A stretch of DNA of 64,000 nt from Methylophilaceae bacterium (GCA_016778465.1 JADHPM010000001.1:1-64000), one strand, 5' to 3'. Positions 24,630-34,015 are shown, counted from the stretch's first letter. Notes: generated from the sequence alone by a model not told the origin. Translations and numbers: made by a program.

Positions 24630-25516
24630 TTTTGAGGCTCGGGTAACTCGGAAGGATTGAGCTGAATAAAAGAGTGGCTCGGATCAACTCTGACAATCCA
24701 TCCTTGAAAAAAGAGTCGACTTTTTGAAGGATCCAGTTGAATTTTAAAAGGGGCTTGACCTCGGATGGTTACACGCCCCTCTTTTTCTAATTCCACGGTT
24801 TTAAAATTACCCGCATCATCGATAGAGCAAATTGTTTGCGGTTCAAGACTAACTAAATGGAAGTAAGTCGCAGGTTTTTCAGGATTTTTGGTGGTGTATT
24901 CTATGGTCGTAGCATTCCGAATGATGCAAAGAAACTCATAATTAGATTCGGTTTCATCTACAATTGGGGCGGCAATAGTTTCATTCTGCGGGATTAATTT
25001 TTCTTCATTTTTATCACTTGTATTTTTTGCTTTTGGCTCAGGATCATTGATAATGATTGGTAAAGTGTCATCCTCATTTTCCATTGGCTTCATTTTAGCG
25101 ATAATACTTTTTTCAAGCGCAGTAATGGACAAATCATCTTCAATATTTTCTGGGGCATCAAATATAAAAATTCGCATCATGACACCTAGCAAGACAACCA
25201 GGAAGATTAGAGAAAAAAAAGGCTTAAAAAAAGGTCGCGGACTTACAGGAGTATTTTTCGCTGGAGCTTTGGTTGAGTCACCCTTGGTGATAATAATTTT
25301 TTTTAAATCAACCTCTAAAAGTCTAGCATAACGCTTGATACTCAACGCTTTAAAATGAAAGTTGATAAACCCACGATCCTGATTTTTTTCAATTGCATTA
25401 ATTTGGTCAATACTTAACGTCAGTTTATTGGCAACCATGGCCTGGCTCAAGCGCAATTTTTTTCTTTTGCGAGCTAAGGCCTCACCTTTAAAAGAGATTT
25501 TGTTACTTTGATCCAT
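24626..25516 (-). CDS. rodZ: Cytoskeleton protein RodZ
   Basis: RodZ links MreB to the elongasome. The 296-residue protein has an N-terminal HTH domain (about residues 10-85, [25 protein letters not shown]), a basic juxtamembrane stretch, one membrane helix ([21 protein letters not shown], about 103-123), a variable acidic/polar linker, and a C-terminal beta domain (about 220-290, [18 protein letters not shown]), the periplasmic DUF4115. It ends inside the umuC stop region and starts 2 nt before the antiporter stop, so it follows that gene in the same direction. Confidence 0.85.
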   Translation of the reverse strand: MDQSNKISFKGEALARKRKKLRLSQAMVANKLTLSIDQINAIEKNQDRGFINFHFKALSIKRYARLLEVDLKKIIITKGDSTKAPAKNTPVSPRPFFKPFFSLIFLVVLLGVMMRIFIFDAPENIEDDLSITALEKSIIAKMKPMENEDDTLPIIINDPEPKAKNTSDKNEEKLIPQNETIAAPIVDETESNYEFLCIIRNATTIEYTTKNPEKPATYFHLVSLEPQTICSIDDAGNFKTVELEKEGRVTIRGQAPFKIQLDPSKSRLFFQGWIVRVDPSHSFIQLNPSELPEPQN

Positions 25517-25518
25517 AT

Positions 25519-26775
25519 TTAAATTAAACGAAAGGCCAATATGGCAACAAAAGTAGGGACTAGAGCACCGGCTAAAAGCCCAAGCGGACTGACTACCTTC
25601 TCATCAAAATATTCACGTAAGATTGAGATACCTGCAGGGTTGGGTGCATTAGCAATTACTGTTAAGCCTCCACCGGTAACAGCCCCTTCAACGAGTGAAA
25701 CCTTAAATTCATCTGATAGACCCTCCACAAGTGACCCAAGATAGGTGAGGGCAGCATTATCAGTGAAAGCCGTTAATATGGTTGCGCCGTAAAAAACAAC
25801 GGTACTATCCATGGAAATTAAGGTTGGTTCGAGCCACCATTGTTGCATCCCACCGAGGACTACCAGACCCGCCAAAAAGAAACCAACTAGAAGTGCCTCT
25901 TTCAGAATTAATTCATTTTGATGATGTTTATAGGCAGCTGTAAAACCTAAAAAGAATAAAAATAGTGACATGAAGACTGCAGGATGATGAGCAAAGAGAA
26001 CCACCCCCACTAAAAATAATAAATGCATAATGATGATAGGGAAAGGAACAGCTTTTTCACTTGTATCATCTTTAAATTTGATTTCCAATAATTCGGTTTT
26101 GAAAATACTTATTAACAAAATTGTATTCACAAGGACCGCGATAGCAGAACGCCAACCAAAATGGGTTAGCATGAATTGTAGGTCCCAACCCCATGTACCA
26201 CTTACCATAAGCACTGGGGGGGCAGCGTAGGGGGTTAACGTGCCGCCAATCGAGATGTTGACGAATAAGATACCGATGGTGGCATATTTAAATCTATTAC
26301 TCTTAATTTGCTTAAAATAATTTTTTCCCAACAGGAGGGCGGCTAAGGTCATGGCGGCCGGTTCGGTGATGAATGAACCTAATAAAGGCACAAAGCTTAA
26401 CAGTAGAAAAAAAATAGCAACCTCTTTTTTTACAGGGATCAATTTCGCTAACCATAAGACAAAATTTTGCGATAACTGCAGAATGGGTCTTGTAGCTGCA
26501 ATCACCATGATCACAAAGACAAACATCGGCTCGGTATAATTTCGGGTATCTAAATATTCAACCGCTGCACCCTCACCTTGAATCATAAACATAAAAATTA
26601 TGAGAATCATTGCCCAGAAGCCAAAGACAACCTCGACTTCTCCCAATAAGTGAAAAATACCTTCAAATCGGGGATTAGTATGAGCTAAGTGTTCAAAATA
26701 CTTCGTTGAAAACGTATGAATGATGGCAAGTGCAAAAAGTGAGGCGCCAATAATATTTATTAATGAAGTGTCCAT
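25519..26775 (-). CDS. Putative Na+/H+ antiporter (PF07399-type)
   Basis: A 418-residue polytopic protein with about 10-12 hydrophobic segments. The stretch GSFITEPAAMTLAALLLG, the charged YLDTRNYTEPMFVF loop and the FTDNAALTYLGSL segment near residue 340 resemble the putative Na+/H+ antiporter family distantly related to NhaD/ArsB. Ion specificity is not testable here; Na+/H+ exchange would fit an aquatic bacterium. It lies directly upstream of rodZ (2 nt), and the two may share a transcript although no functional link is known. Confidence 0.78.
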   Translation of the reverse strand: MDTSLINIIGASLFALAIIHTFSTKYFEHLAHTNPRFEGIFHLLGEVEVVFGFWAMILIIFMFMIQGEGAAVEYLDTRNYTEPMFVFVIMVIAATRPILQLSQNFVLWLAKLIPVKKEVAIFFLLLSFVPLLGSFITEPAAMTLAALLLGKNYFKQIKSNRFKYATIGILFVNISIGGTLTPYAAPPVLMVSGTWGWDLQFMLTHFGWRSAIAVLVNTILLISIFKTELLEIKFKDDTSEKAVPFPIIIMHLLFLVGVVLFAHHPAVFMSLFLFFLGFTAAYKHHQNELILKEALLVGFFLAGLVVLGGMQQWWLEPTLISMDSTVVFYGATILTAFTDNAALTYLGSLVEGLSDEFKVSLVEGAVTGGGLTVIANAPNPAGISILREYFDEKVVSPLGLLAGALVPTFVAILAFRLI

Positions 26776-26838
26776 GCTTAGTTTTTTAATGTTAATAAAG
26801 GCTAGATTCTATCATTCAAATAATAGATTAAAAAAGAA

Positions 26839-27969
26839 TCAGGGGCGATATGAGATATATTTTTGGCTTGATTCAATTTTGGTTAAAATAATTTGCCATA
26901 ATTGCCCTTTTCTTGCTCTAAAGTATCCTGCACAACTTAACAAATAGTACTCCCACATGCGAAAAAAGTGGTTGTCAAAGCTACTTTGGTGTTGTGACCA
27001 ATGATTTTTAAAATTGTCATACCATGCCATCAAAGTGTAATCATAATTTACCCCAAAATTATGCCAATCCTCTAGATGAAAATTACCCTCTATCGCTTTT
27101 GTAATTTGTTGATAAGAAGGGATGAAGCCATTGGGAAAAATATATTTATGTATCCACGGATCGGTAGCAATTTTTGACCTACTTGATCCGATGGTTTGTA
27201 AAAGAAAGAGTCCATCTTTCTTAAGATGTTGGTAGGCACCCTTAAAAAAATCTGCATAATTTTTTTTCCCCACATGCTCAAACATTCCAATAGAAACAAT
27301 TTTATCAAATTCGCCACGGATATCTCGATAATCCATTAGCGTAAAGTTTGCTTTGAGTCCATGACATCTTTTTTTGGCATAATTAATCTGTTCTTTAGAA
27401 ATAGAAACGCCTGTGTAGTGTATTTTGTATTTTTTAATTGCATATTCTGCGAAGCCTCCCCAACCACAGCCAATTTCTAGGACATGATCATTTGGCTTTA
27501 AGTAAAGTTTCTGGCAAACCATATCGAGTTTATTTTGTTGAGCTTCATTTAAATTTTTTGCTTTTTCCCAATAAGCACATGAATACTGCATATATGGATC
27601 TAGCATAGAGGAAAAAAATTGATTACCCAGATTGTAGTGCACTTCTCCAACATGAAAGGCGCGTCTTATGCTTTGTAAATTGAGTGTTAATGAACTTAGG
27701 TAATGAAATAGCAAAGGGATATTGTTCCATACAAACTTTTTTCTATCTAAATTAGATTTTAAAAGTCGACAGACCATCTCATCAAGCCTCTCGCAAGACC
27801 AAAAACCGCGCATATATGTTTCTCCAAACCCAAGCGACCAGTTTCCCAACACATAGGAGTAAAACTGTTCATTATGAACTTGAATATCATATGGCTGATT
27901 ACCATTAACAGTAATTCCAGCTTGTTTAAGAAATTTTGTTAAAATATGCTTAGATGCAATCATTGGCAA
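26839..27969 (-). CDS. Cyclopropane-fatty-acyl-phospholipid synthase family protein
   Basis: An S-adenosylmethionine methyltransferase that adds a methylene to unsaturated acyl chains of membrane phospholipids. SAM motif I is VLEIGCGWGGFAEYA. Other family stretches are YNLGNQFFSSMLDPYMQYSCAYW, SIGMFEHVGKKNYADFF and the late WHNFGVNYDYTLMAWYDNF. Length 376 matches bacterial Cfa. It is a single gene, divergent from the TPR-oxygenase (47 nt between starts), so the two may share regulatory DNA. Confidence 0.9.
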   Translation of the reverse strand: MPMIASKHILTKFLKQAGITVNGNQPYDIQVHNEQFYSYVLGNWSLGFGETYMRGFWSCERLDEMVCRLLKSNLDRKKFVWNNIPLLFHYLSSLTLNLQSIRRAFHVGEVHYNLGNQFFSSMLDPYMQYSCAYWEKAKNLNEAQQNKLDMVCQKLYLKPNDHVLEIGCGWGGFAEYAIKKYKIHYTGVSISKEQINYAKKRCHGLKANFTLMDYRDIRGEFDKIVSIGMFEHVGKKNYADFFKGAYQHLKKDGLFLLQTIGSSRSKIATDPWIHKYIFPNGFIPSYQQITKAIEGNFHLEDWHNFGVNYDYTLMAWYDNFKNHWSQHQSSFDNHFFRMWEYYLLSCAGYFRARKGQLWQIILTKIESSQKYISYRP

Positions 27970-28016
27970 AATGTTTGTTATGCTTAATTTAAATTGATTT
28001 TAAAAAATTTTTTTCT

Positions 28017-29600
28017 ATGAAACAACTCTCTCAGCAACAAATTCAGCAGTTAGTTATGCTGCATCAGCAAGGTCGACATGACCAAGTTATTCAAGAGGCC
28101 ACACGACTCATTGCCGGGCATCCGCGCGAATTTATCCTGTTTAATCTGTTGGGAGTCAGCCTTGAAAGTAAAGGTAAGCTATTGGAGGCAGCTACCGCAT
28201 ATCAAAAGGCGCTGAAAATTAATCCAAATATTCCCGAGCTACAATTTAATCTTGGAGCAATGCTTTATGCACAAAATAAATTTGAAGAAGCTATTCAGCA
28301 TTATCAAAAAGCTATCAAGTTAAATGCAAATTTTGTTGAAGCTTTTTTTAATCTTGGTATCACCTTCCAATCACAAGGAAAATTTGATAATGCAGTTAAA
28401 GCATACAAGAATGCTCTAAGCATCCAGCCTGGTTTTTACGAAGCAATAACAAATATTGGCACAATAAAACAATTACAGGGCGATCTTGATGGTGCCATTG
28501 TGTTGTTTGAAAAGGCCATTAAGATTCATGAGGACGCTAAGGGCCACTATAATTTAGCAGGTGCTTATAGAAATCAGGGAATTCTGGGGAAAGCGATACA
28601 GCATTTCAAAAGAGCAATTGATTTAGGTTCGAACGAGCCAGACTTTTATTCTGATTTGGGCGATGCGCTCTGGCATGATGGGCAAATCAAAGAAGCCAAT
28701 AATTTTTTGAGACTTGCAGTAGAGAAGGATCCCGATCATTCAAGAGCAAACTACCAGCTGGCTATTTTTTTGTATGATAATGAAAATTATGATGAGGCAA
28801 TTAAGTATTTTTCAGCATCAAGATTTGAAGATTATCAGGAAAGATCGCTCTATTGTTTGTACAAACTAAAACGATTCGATGAGTTCTATCAGCAGTTGCA
28901 GAAATTAATTTCAGTTAAAAACAGATCTCCCTTTTTGGCAACACTCTCAACACATTATTCGCAGAATTTTAATCATGAGGATTTGTATCAATTTTGCCCT
29001 AACCCACTTAATTTTATTTGCCATGAAAAGATTCCTGCGCTAATTGAAAACGATTCCAAGCTGGTAAGAGAACTTTTACACGATATCAATACAGCAAATA
29101 TTTCTGAAAGAAAGCAGAGTAGATTGTCGTTTGGGGTTCAGTCATCTGGAAATTTGTTTAGGCGTAAAGAGCCATCTTTTCAAAAATTAGCTGATGCTTT
29201 GAAGCTAATGATAAAAAATTACCGCACCAGATTTGCAAATGAATCTTGTGAATTTATAAAGTCATTTCCTAAAAAAATTGAGTTTAGCAGTTCTTGGTTT
29301 GTGAAAATGCAAAAAGGTGGGCACTTAAGCTCACACATTCATGAAGACGGATGGATTAGTGGTGCTGTATATCTTAGTATTCCTAATGAAAATTCGAGTT
29401 CGAATGAGGGTGCAATTCAATTAAGCACTCATGGCGATAATTACCCAAAGATGCATGATAATTTTCCAGAAAAAACTATCTTACCTGAAGTGGGGGACGT
29501 TATTTTTTTTCCGTCATCGGTATTTCATCGAACTATCCCTTTTAATTCAACTAAAGAGAGAATTTGTATTGCTTTTGACTTGCGACCAGAGACTAAGTAG
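28017..29600 (+). CDS. TPR-repeat protein with C-terminal 2OG-Fe(II) oxygenase-like domain
   Basis: The first half is a run of about eight TPR units of 34 residues (PELQFNLGAMLYAQNKFEEA, VEAFFNLGITFQSQGKFDNA). The last 200 residues carry a 2-oxoglutarate/iron oxygenase pattern: HIHEDGWISGAVYLSIP gives the H-x-D pair and FHRTIPFNSTKERICIAFD gives the distal His and an Arg for 2-oxoglutarate. Members of this domain family include putative hydroxylases of unknown substrate. It converges with the YihY gene, overlapping by 8 nt. It is the second TPR-enzyme fusion in the window (see 10147). Confidence 0.83.
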   Translation: MKQLSQQQIQQLVMLHQQGRHDQVIQEATRLIAGHPREFILFNLLGVSLESKGKLLEAATAYQKALKINPNIPELQFNLGAMLYAQNKFEEAIQHYQKAIKLNANFVEAFFNLGITFQSQGKFDNAVKAYKNALSIQPGFYEAITNIGTIKQLQGDLDGAIVLFEKAIKIHEDAKGHYNLAGAYRNQGILGKAIQHFKRAIDLGSNEPDFYSDLGDALWHDGQIKEANNFLRLAVEKDPDHSRANYQLAIFLYDNENYDEAIKYFSASRFEDYQERSLYCLYKLKRFDEFYQQLQKLISVKNRSPFLATLSTHYSQNFNHEDLYQFCPNPLNFICHEKIPALIENDSKLVRELLHDINTANISERKQSRLSFGVQSSGNLFRRKEPSFQKLADALKLMIKNYRTRFANESCEFIKSFPKKIEFSSSWFVKMQKGGHLSSHIHEDGWISGAVYLSIPNENSSSNEGAIQLSTHGDNYPKMHDNFPEKTILPEVGDVIFFPSSVFHRTIPFNSTKERICIAFDLRPETK

Positions 29601-30816
29601 CTTGTAACTTTCTTGCCATATGATTCAGAAATTGCATTGCAATATCATGATTTTCTTTGATTAAACGACGCATTCTTTTTTCATCAACGATAATAACTCT
29701 TGCCCAGTCGGAAGCTATATAAGCAGAGGCCACACGCGGAACTTTGTTTAAAAGCGATAATTCTCCAAGATACTCACCCGCTTTAACAATATCAACCCAT
29801 TTACCTGATTTAACAATACCAACCTCCCCTTCCACGATGTAAAAGAGTCTTTGATCATGATCGCCTTCATTAAATAGTATGTGATTTTTTTTTACTTTTT
29901 GCCCAAAAAGCTTCATAAGTTTCGGTAAAATTGGGTGTCGATGCATATTATCATTTTTAAAGAGTTGCTTAATTAAGATAAGATCCTGGTTCTTGCTAGC
30001 AGCTATTACTTCTAAGCCAAGTAACAAGGCGCCAGTATTTAAATAAAGCCAAATGATAGAAATAAAAATATTTCGCATTCCGCCAAAAAATAGGCCGTAG
30101 CCTGCGCTTAAAGAGGTAAAAAATTCAAATACAATACTCAGAAAAAACCAACATATGCAGGTGACTAAACTTCCTGCAAGTAAATATTTTGCTTTCATCT
30201 TCACCGGTATAAGACTTTTGAAGAAAAAAATCATAATTAATACTAGGAGAATAAAAGAGACGAATGAGGTTAATGCCTCTTTTTTAACGAGAGGAATGAA
30301 TTCGGCTAAGACAGCTGACATGTCATCCAAGTAAACATTAATAAAGGAATAAAATGTAAACAAGATAAGAATAGTAATAACCGAGAGTAGATCAAATAAT
30401 TTGTTAATTAAAAAAAATCGTCTTTTCATCTCGCCAAAAATCTTAGTGATACAGGATCTTAAGGTCGAAGTAAGTGGTGTTGAGCCAACGAATAAAAGAA
30501 GAATCCAAAATATTTCCCAGCCTACATGTTGGCTGGCAATATTTCTTACCTCACCCATGATAAGTTGGCTGAGTTCAGGTAATAGGAGCTGTGTAATTTC
30601 TTGCAGACGCTCAAAAGCCAACGTTGATTCATTCAGCCATGTGCCAAGAACAAATATGATTAAAAGTATAATTGGAATGATGGCAAACAATGAAAAGAAT
30701 GCAACAGATGCGTTCATTGCTACAAATTGATGTTGCTTGAGATTATTAAGGATGTCCTTATATATGTAGTAGAGGGTATTTGTATCCATAAATAGGCTAT
30801 TTATTTGTTGTTTCAC
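29593..30816 (-). CDS. YihY/BrkB membrane protein fused to a cyclic-nucleotide-binding domain
   Basis: The 407-residue protein has an N-terminal YihY/virulence factor BrkB domain (about residues 20-280, six hydrophobic segments, with VAMNASVAFFSLFAIIPIILL at its start and YGLFFGGMRNIFISIIWLYLNTGALLLG near its end). A cyclic-nucleotide-binding domain follows (about 300-405) with the phosphate-binding cassette GEYLGELSLLNKVPRVASAY. The start is GTG at 30816, overlapping the pip stop, or ATG at 30789. YihY proteins were once called ribonuclease BN; that assignment has been withdrawn, and the function remains open. The fusion suggests ligand-gated membrane activity. Confidence 0.85.
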   Translation of the reverse strand: MKQQINSLFMDTNTLYYIYKDILNNLKQHQFVAMNASVAFFSLFAIIPIILLIIFVLGTWLNESTLAFERLQEITQLLLPELSQLIMGEVRNIASQHVGWEIFWILLLFVGSTPLTSTLRSCITKIFGEMKRRFFLINKLFDLLSVITILILFTFYSFINVYLDDMSAVLAEFIPLVKKEALTSFVSFILLVLIMIFFFKSLIPVKMKAKYLLAGSLVTCICWFFLSIVFEFFTSLSAGYGLFFGGMRNIFISIIWLYLNTGALLLGLEVIAASKNQDLILIKQLFKNDNMHRHPILPKLMKLFGQKVKKNHILFNEGDHDQRLFYIVEGEVGIVKSGKWVDIVKAGEYLGELSLLNKVPRVASAYIASDWARVIIVDEKRMRRLIKENHDIAMQFLNHMARKLQAT

Positions 30817-31772
30817 AACGACTTGAAATCCTCTGTTGCTTTTATGAGTGCGCTGAGTGTCCCTTTCTCTGAGGCTGAATGTCCTGCGTCAGGCACCATA
30901 ATTAATTTTGCCTGTGGTAATTTGACAGTTAACTCATAAGCTGTTTTTGGAGGACAAACCATATCATAACGGCCTTGAACAATAACGATCGGTTTAGATT
31001 TTAATACAGTCGCTTTATCGAGAATCTCCTCTCCATTGATAAAGCAATTATTAATTATGTAGTGTATTTGCACTTTTGCACGGGCGAGTTCAAATGCATA
31101 ATTAATACTATCAACTTCCCCCACGCCCTCATCTGGAAAAAGTTTAAGGATACTGCCCTCAAATTGATTCCATGAAAATGCTGCTTTTTCTGCTGCATCT
31201 TGCGAGCCATGAAAAATAAGCTGTGAATACTTTTCAATCAAGTTGTCTTTATTGATCCCTGGACGATGATCGATTAATTTTTTGTATAGTTCTGGGAAAA
31301 AATGTTCAACGTCTCTCAAAAACCAATTGAGTTCAGATTCACGGCTTAAGAAAATTCCCCGTAAGATTAAACCTTTAACTTTATCGGAATAGTTAATAGC
31401 ATACTCAAGGGCAAGTGAACTTCCCCATGACCCACCAAATAATATCCACGAATCAATTTTGAAACGTTTACGAATGGCCTCAATATCATGTAACAAATGA
31501 GCTGTGGTGTTATCTTTAATCTCACCCAACGGTTTGCTTTGTCCACAACCTCGCTGATCAAATAAAATAATTAAGTAATGTTTTGGATCAAAGAAGCGTC
31601 GTTGTTTAGCACCTGTGCCACCGCCAGGACCTCCGTGTAAAAAAAGGATTGGTTGCCCATTTGGATTCCCAGACTGTTCAACATAAATTTCGTGACCATC
31701 TTTAGAGCTAAGATGGCAAGAGTGGAAGGGTTCAATTTCGGGAAATAGGTCAGTCGGGGATTTTGAAAACAT
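30813..31772 (-). CDS. pip: Proline iminopeptidase
   Basis: An alpha/beta-hydrolase of peptidase family S33 that releases N-terminal proline. The visible motifs are the oxyanion HGGPGGGTG, DQRGCGQSKP, the nucleophile elbow GGSWGSSLALEYA, the acid in VQGRYDMVCPP and the catalytic His in PDAGHSASEKG. Length 319 is normal. It overlaps the YihY-CNB gene by 4 nt (GTGA), so the two are probably co-transcribed. Its 5' end faces the xoxF upstream region. Confidence 0.93.
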   Translation of the reverse strand: MFSKSPTDLFPEIEPFHSCHLSSKDGHEIYVEQSGNPNGQPILFLHGGPGGGTGAKQRRFFDPKHYLIILFDQRGCGQSKPLGEIKDNTTAHLLHDIEAIRKRFKIDSWILFGGSWGSSLALEYAINYSDKVKGLILRGIFLSRESELNWFLRDVEHFFPELYKKLIDHRPGINKDNLIEKYSQLIFHGSQDAAEKAAFSWNQFEGSILKLFPDEGVGEVDSINYAFELARAKVQIHYIINNCFINGEEILDKATVLKSKPIVIVQGRYDMVCPPKTAYELTVKLPQAKLIMVPDAGHSASEKGTLSALIKATEDFKSL

Positions 31773-32060
31773 ACTTTATATAACCTTATATTTTTTATCT
31801 AGCTGGTGTTCATTGTAAATCAAAAAAAGGGGTTATTTAGGGCAATTTTTTTGATAAGTAAAATAAATCACATAATGTAACAAAATTGTTACAAAACTGT
31901 TGCAATTCAAAAATTAGGGGTATAGAGTACTCAACAAGCACGTGTAGTTTGTGCTACGAGTGAAATTTCCCTTGGCCAGATATACTGTTTTGCAGTTCCT
32001 CTGCATGAGTGGCTCTTTCACTTTATTTTAAACCCTTAGTTAAAACTATGGAGATTTATA
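31773..32060. other. 288-bp region between pip and xoxF
   Basis: No gene. It holds a palindromic operator candidate at 31876-31893 extended by a related half-site to 31905, and a weak promoter-like pair (TTGCAA at 31900-31905, TATAGA at 31921-31926, spacing only 15). About 130 nt of transcribed leader could follow, with short complementary stretches such as AGCAC and GTGCT near 31937-31955. The ribosome binding site GGAG is at 32050-32053. Confidence 0.6.
31876..31893. promoter_or_regulatory. Palindromic operator candidate upstream of xoxF
   Basis: TGTAACAAAATTGTTACA has 8-bp inverted arms around a 2-bp centre. A third similar half-site (TGTTGCAA) follows at 31898-31905, so the block 31876-31905 reads as three half-sites with alternating orientation. 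It sits about 160-185 nt upstream of the xoxF ATG and overlaps the best -35 candidate. The binding factor is unknown. Confidence 0.5.
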
Positions 32061-33938
32061 ATGCAATTAAATAAAATCAAATTAGCTCTTGGTTTCGTTG
32101 CTGGTTTAACTGTTGCTATGCCAATGGTTGCTTCAGCTGCTGCTGATCAAGAAAAAGCTATGGCGAATGCTAACAACTGGGCTCACCCACGTGGTCAGCA
32201 TGACAACCAAGCTTATTCAAAATTAACACAAGTAAATAAAGGTAACGTTAAAAACCTTAAAGCTGCTTGGACATTTGCTACTGGTGTTAACCGTGGTCAC
32301 GAAGGTGCTCCACTTGTTATTGGTAACACTATGTTCGTTCATACTGCTTTCCCTAACAACGTTTACGCTTTAGACCTTAACAACGATCAAAAAATCGTTT
32401 GGTCTTACTTCCCAAAACAAGATCCTAGCGTTCAGGCAGTTCTTTGCTGCGATAACGTTAACCGTGGTCTTGGTTTCGGTGATGGTAAAATCTTCTTACA
32501 ACAAAACGATGGTCAGTTAGTTGCGCTTGACGCTAAAACTGGTGCTAAAGTTTGGGATGTATCTAATGTTGATCCTAAAGTTGGCGCTACAAACACTAAC
32601 GCTCCACACGTAATCAAAGACAAAGTAATTACTGGTTGTTCAGGTGCTGAATTCGGTGTTCGTTGCTTCATCGCAGCTTACAACATCGCTGACGGTTCTC
32701 TAGCTTGGAAAGCTTTCAGTACTGGTCCTGATTCAGAAGTTTTAATCGGTGCAGACTTCAACAAAGAAAACCCACTTTTCTCAGCTCTTTCAGTTTATGA
32801 AGACGTGAACGGTGGTAACAAACAAGGTGGTTCTTTCAAAAGAATCCCTACTGACCAACTACAAGGCGGTGTTGCTGATCTAGGTATTAAAACTTGGCTC
32901 AAGCCACAAGCTGTTAAAGACGGTTGGCAACATGGTGGTGGCTCTGTATGGGGCTGGTGGCCATATGACGCAAAAACAAACTTAGTGTACTACGGTACAG
33001 GTAACCCATCTGTTTGGAACCCAGACGTACGTCCAGGTGACAACAAATGGTCTATGACTGTTTTTGCTCGTGACCTTGATACAGGTATGGCACGTTGGGG
33101 TATGCAAATGACACCACACGACGAGTGGGATTACGACGGTATTAACGAAGTTATCCTCTTCGACAAAGGTGGTAAAACATATGCATGGCACCATGATAGA
33201 AACGGTTTTGCTTACACATGGCAAGCTGACAACGGTACTTTAGTTTCTGCTGAAAAAGTTCACCCATTCGTGAACTGGGCAACAGACGTTGACCTTAAAT
33301 CTGGTGTACCTAACAAGGTACCTGAGCACTCAACACACCAAGATTACAACACTAAAGGTACATGTCCTGCAGCTCTTGGTACTAAAGATCAACAGCCTGC
33401 TGCATACTCACCTAAAACTGGCCTTATCTACTCACCACTCAACCACGTATGTATGACATACGAGCCAGTTGAGTCTAAGTATGTTGCTGGTCAGCCATGG
33501 GTTGGTGCAACACTTACTATGTTTGCTGGTCCTGACGGTGTAATGGGTGGCTTTGCTGCTTATGACCCAATGACTAACAAAAAAGTATGGTACAACAAAG
33601 AGAAATTCTCAGCTTGGGGCGGTGCTTTAACAACTGCTTCAGACTTAGTTTTCTACGGTACTTTAGATCGTTGGTTCAAAGCTCTTGACGCGAAAAGCGG
33701 TAAAGAACTTTGGAAATTCCAAGTTGGTTCAGGTGTGATTGGTAATGCATTCACATATGCACACAAAGGTAAACAACACGTTGGTGTCCTTTCAGGCATC
33801 GGTGGTTGGGCTGGTGTTGCTATGAACCTTGGTCTTACAAATGACACAGACGCACTTGGTGCTGCTGGTGGTTATAAAGAACTAACAAAATACAACGCTG
33901 CTCCTGGTGGCGGTGCATTAACAGTATTCAGCCTATAA
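32061..33938 (+). CDS. xoxF: Lanthanide-dependent PQQ methanol dehydrogenase XoxF
   Basis: XoxF oxidises methanol to formaldehyde or formate in the periplasm and passes electrons to cytochrome XoxG. The 625-residue protein has a signal peptide (cut after VASAAA, about residue 28), eight-bladed propeller WW/GxxxW motifs, the adjacent Cys pair (C129-C130) and the W-D-Y-D-G motif (D357 catalytic, D359). The second Asp is the lanthanide-ligand mark of XoxF and is absent from Ca-type MxaF. The length slightly exceeds most XoxF, fitting the XoxF4 group of Methylophilales. Codon use is strikingly different from neighbours, with many C-ending codons (AAC, TTC, TAC), consistent with very high expression. 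Confidence 0.96.
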   Translation: MQLNKIKLALGFVAGLTVAMPMVASAAADQEKAMANANNWAHPRGQHDNQAYSKLTQVNKGNVKNLKAAWTFATGVNRGHEGAPLVIGNTMFVHTAFPNNVYALDLNNDQKIVWSYFPKQDPSVQAVLCCDNVNRGLGFGDGKIFLQQNDGQLVALDAKTGAKVWDVSNVDPKVGATNTNAPHVIKDKVITGCSGAEFGVRCFIAAYNIADGSLAWKAFSTGPDSEVLIGADFNKENPLFSALSVYEDVNGGNKQGGSFKRIPTDQLQGGVADLGIKTWLKPQAVKDGWQHGGGSVWGWWPYDAKTNLVYYGTGNPSVWNPDVRPGDNKWSMTVFARDLDTGMARWGMQMTPHDEWDYDGINEVILFDKGGKTYAWHHDRNGFAYTWQADNGTLVSAEKVHPFVNWATDVDLKSGVPNKVPEHSTHQDYNTKGTCPAALGTKDQQPAAYSPKTGLIYSPLNHVCMTYEPVESKYVAGQPWVGATLTMFAGPDGVMGGFAAYDPMTNKKVWYNKEKFSAWGGALTTASDLVFYGTLDRWFKALDAKSGKELWKFQVGSGVIGNAFTYAHKGKQHVGVLSGIGGWAGVAMNLGLTNDTDALGAAGGYKELTKYNAAPGGGALTVFSL

Positions 33939-33984
33939 TCTCATATGATTTTATAGAACTAAATACACGTTAGTTAGTCCTAGA

Positions 33985-34015
33985 AACACCCTACTTCGGT
34001 AGGGTGTTTTTTTTT
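33985..34015 (+). terminator. Strong terminator after xoxF
   Basis: A 10-bp stem (AACACCCTAC at 33985-33994 with GTAGGGTGTT at 33999-34008) is closed by a C(TTCG)G tetraloop and followed by about nine T. It separates highly expressed xoxF from xoxJ. Confidence 0.95.

Noticed and set aside
31937-32055. Riboswitch in the xoxF leader
   Set aside because: Short complementary stretches exist but no known riboswitch core is recognisable; structure prediction and conservation would be needed.
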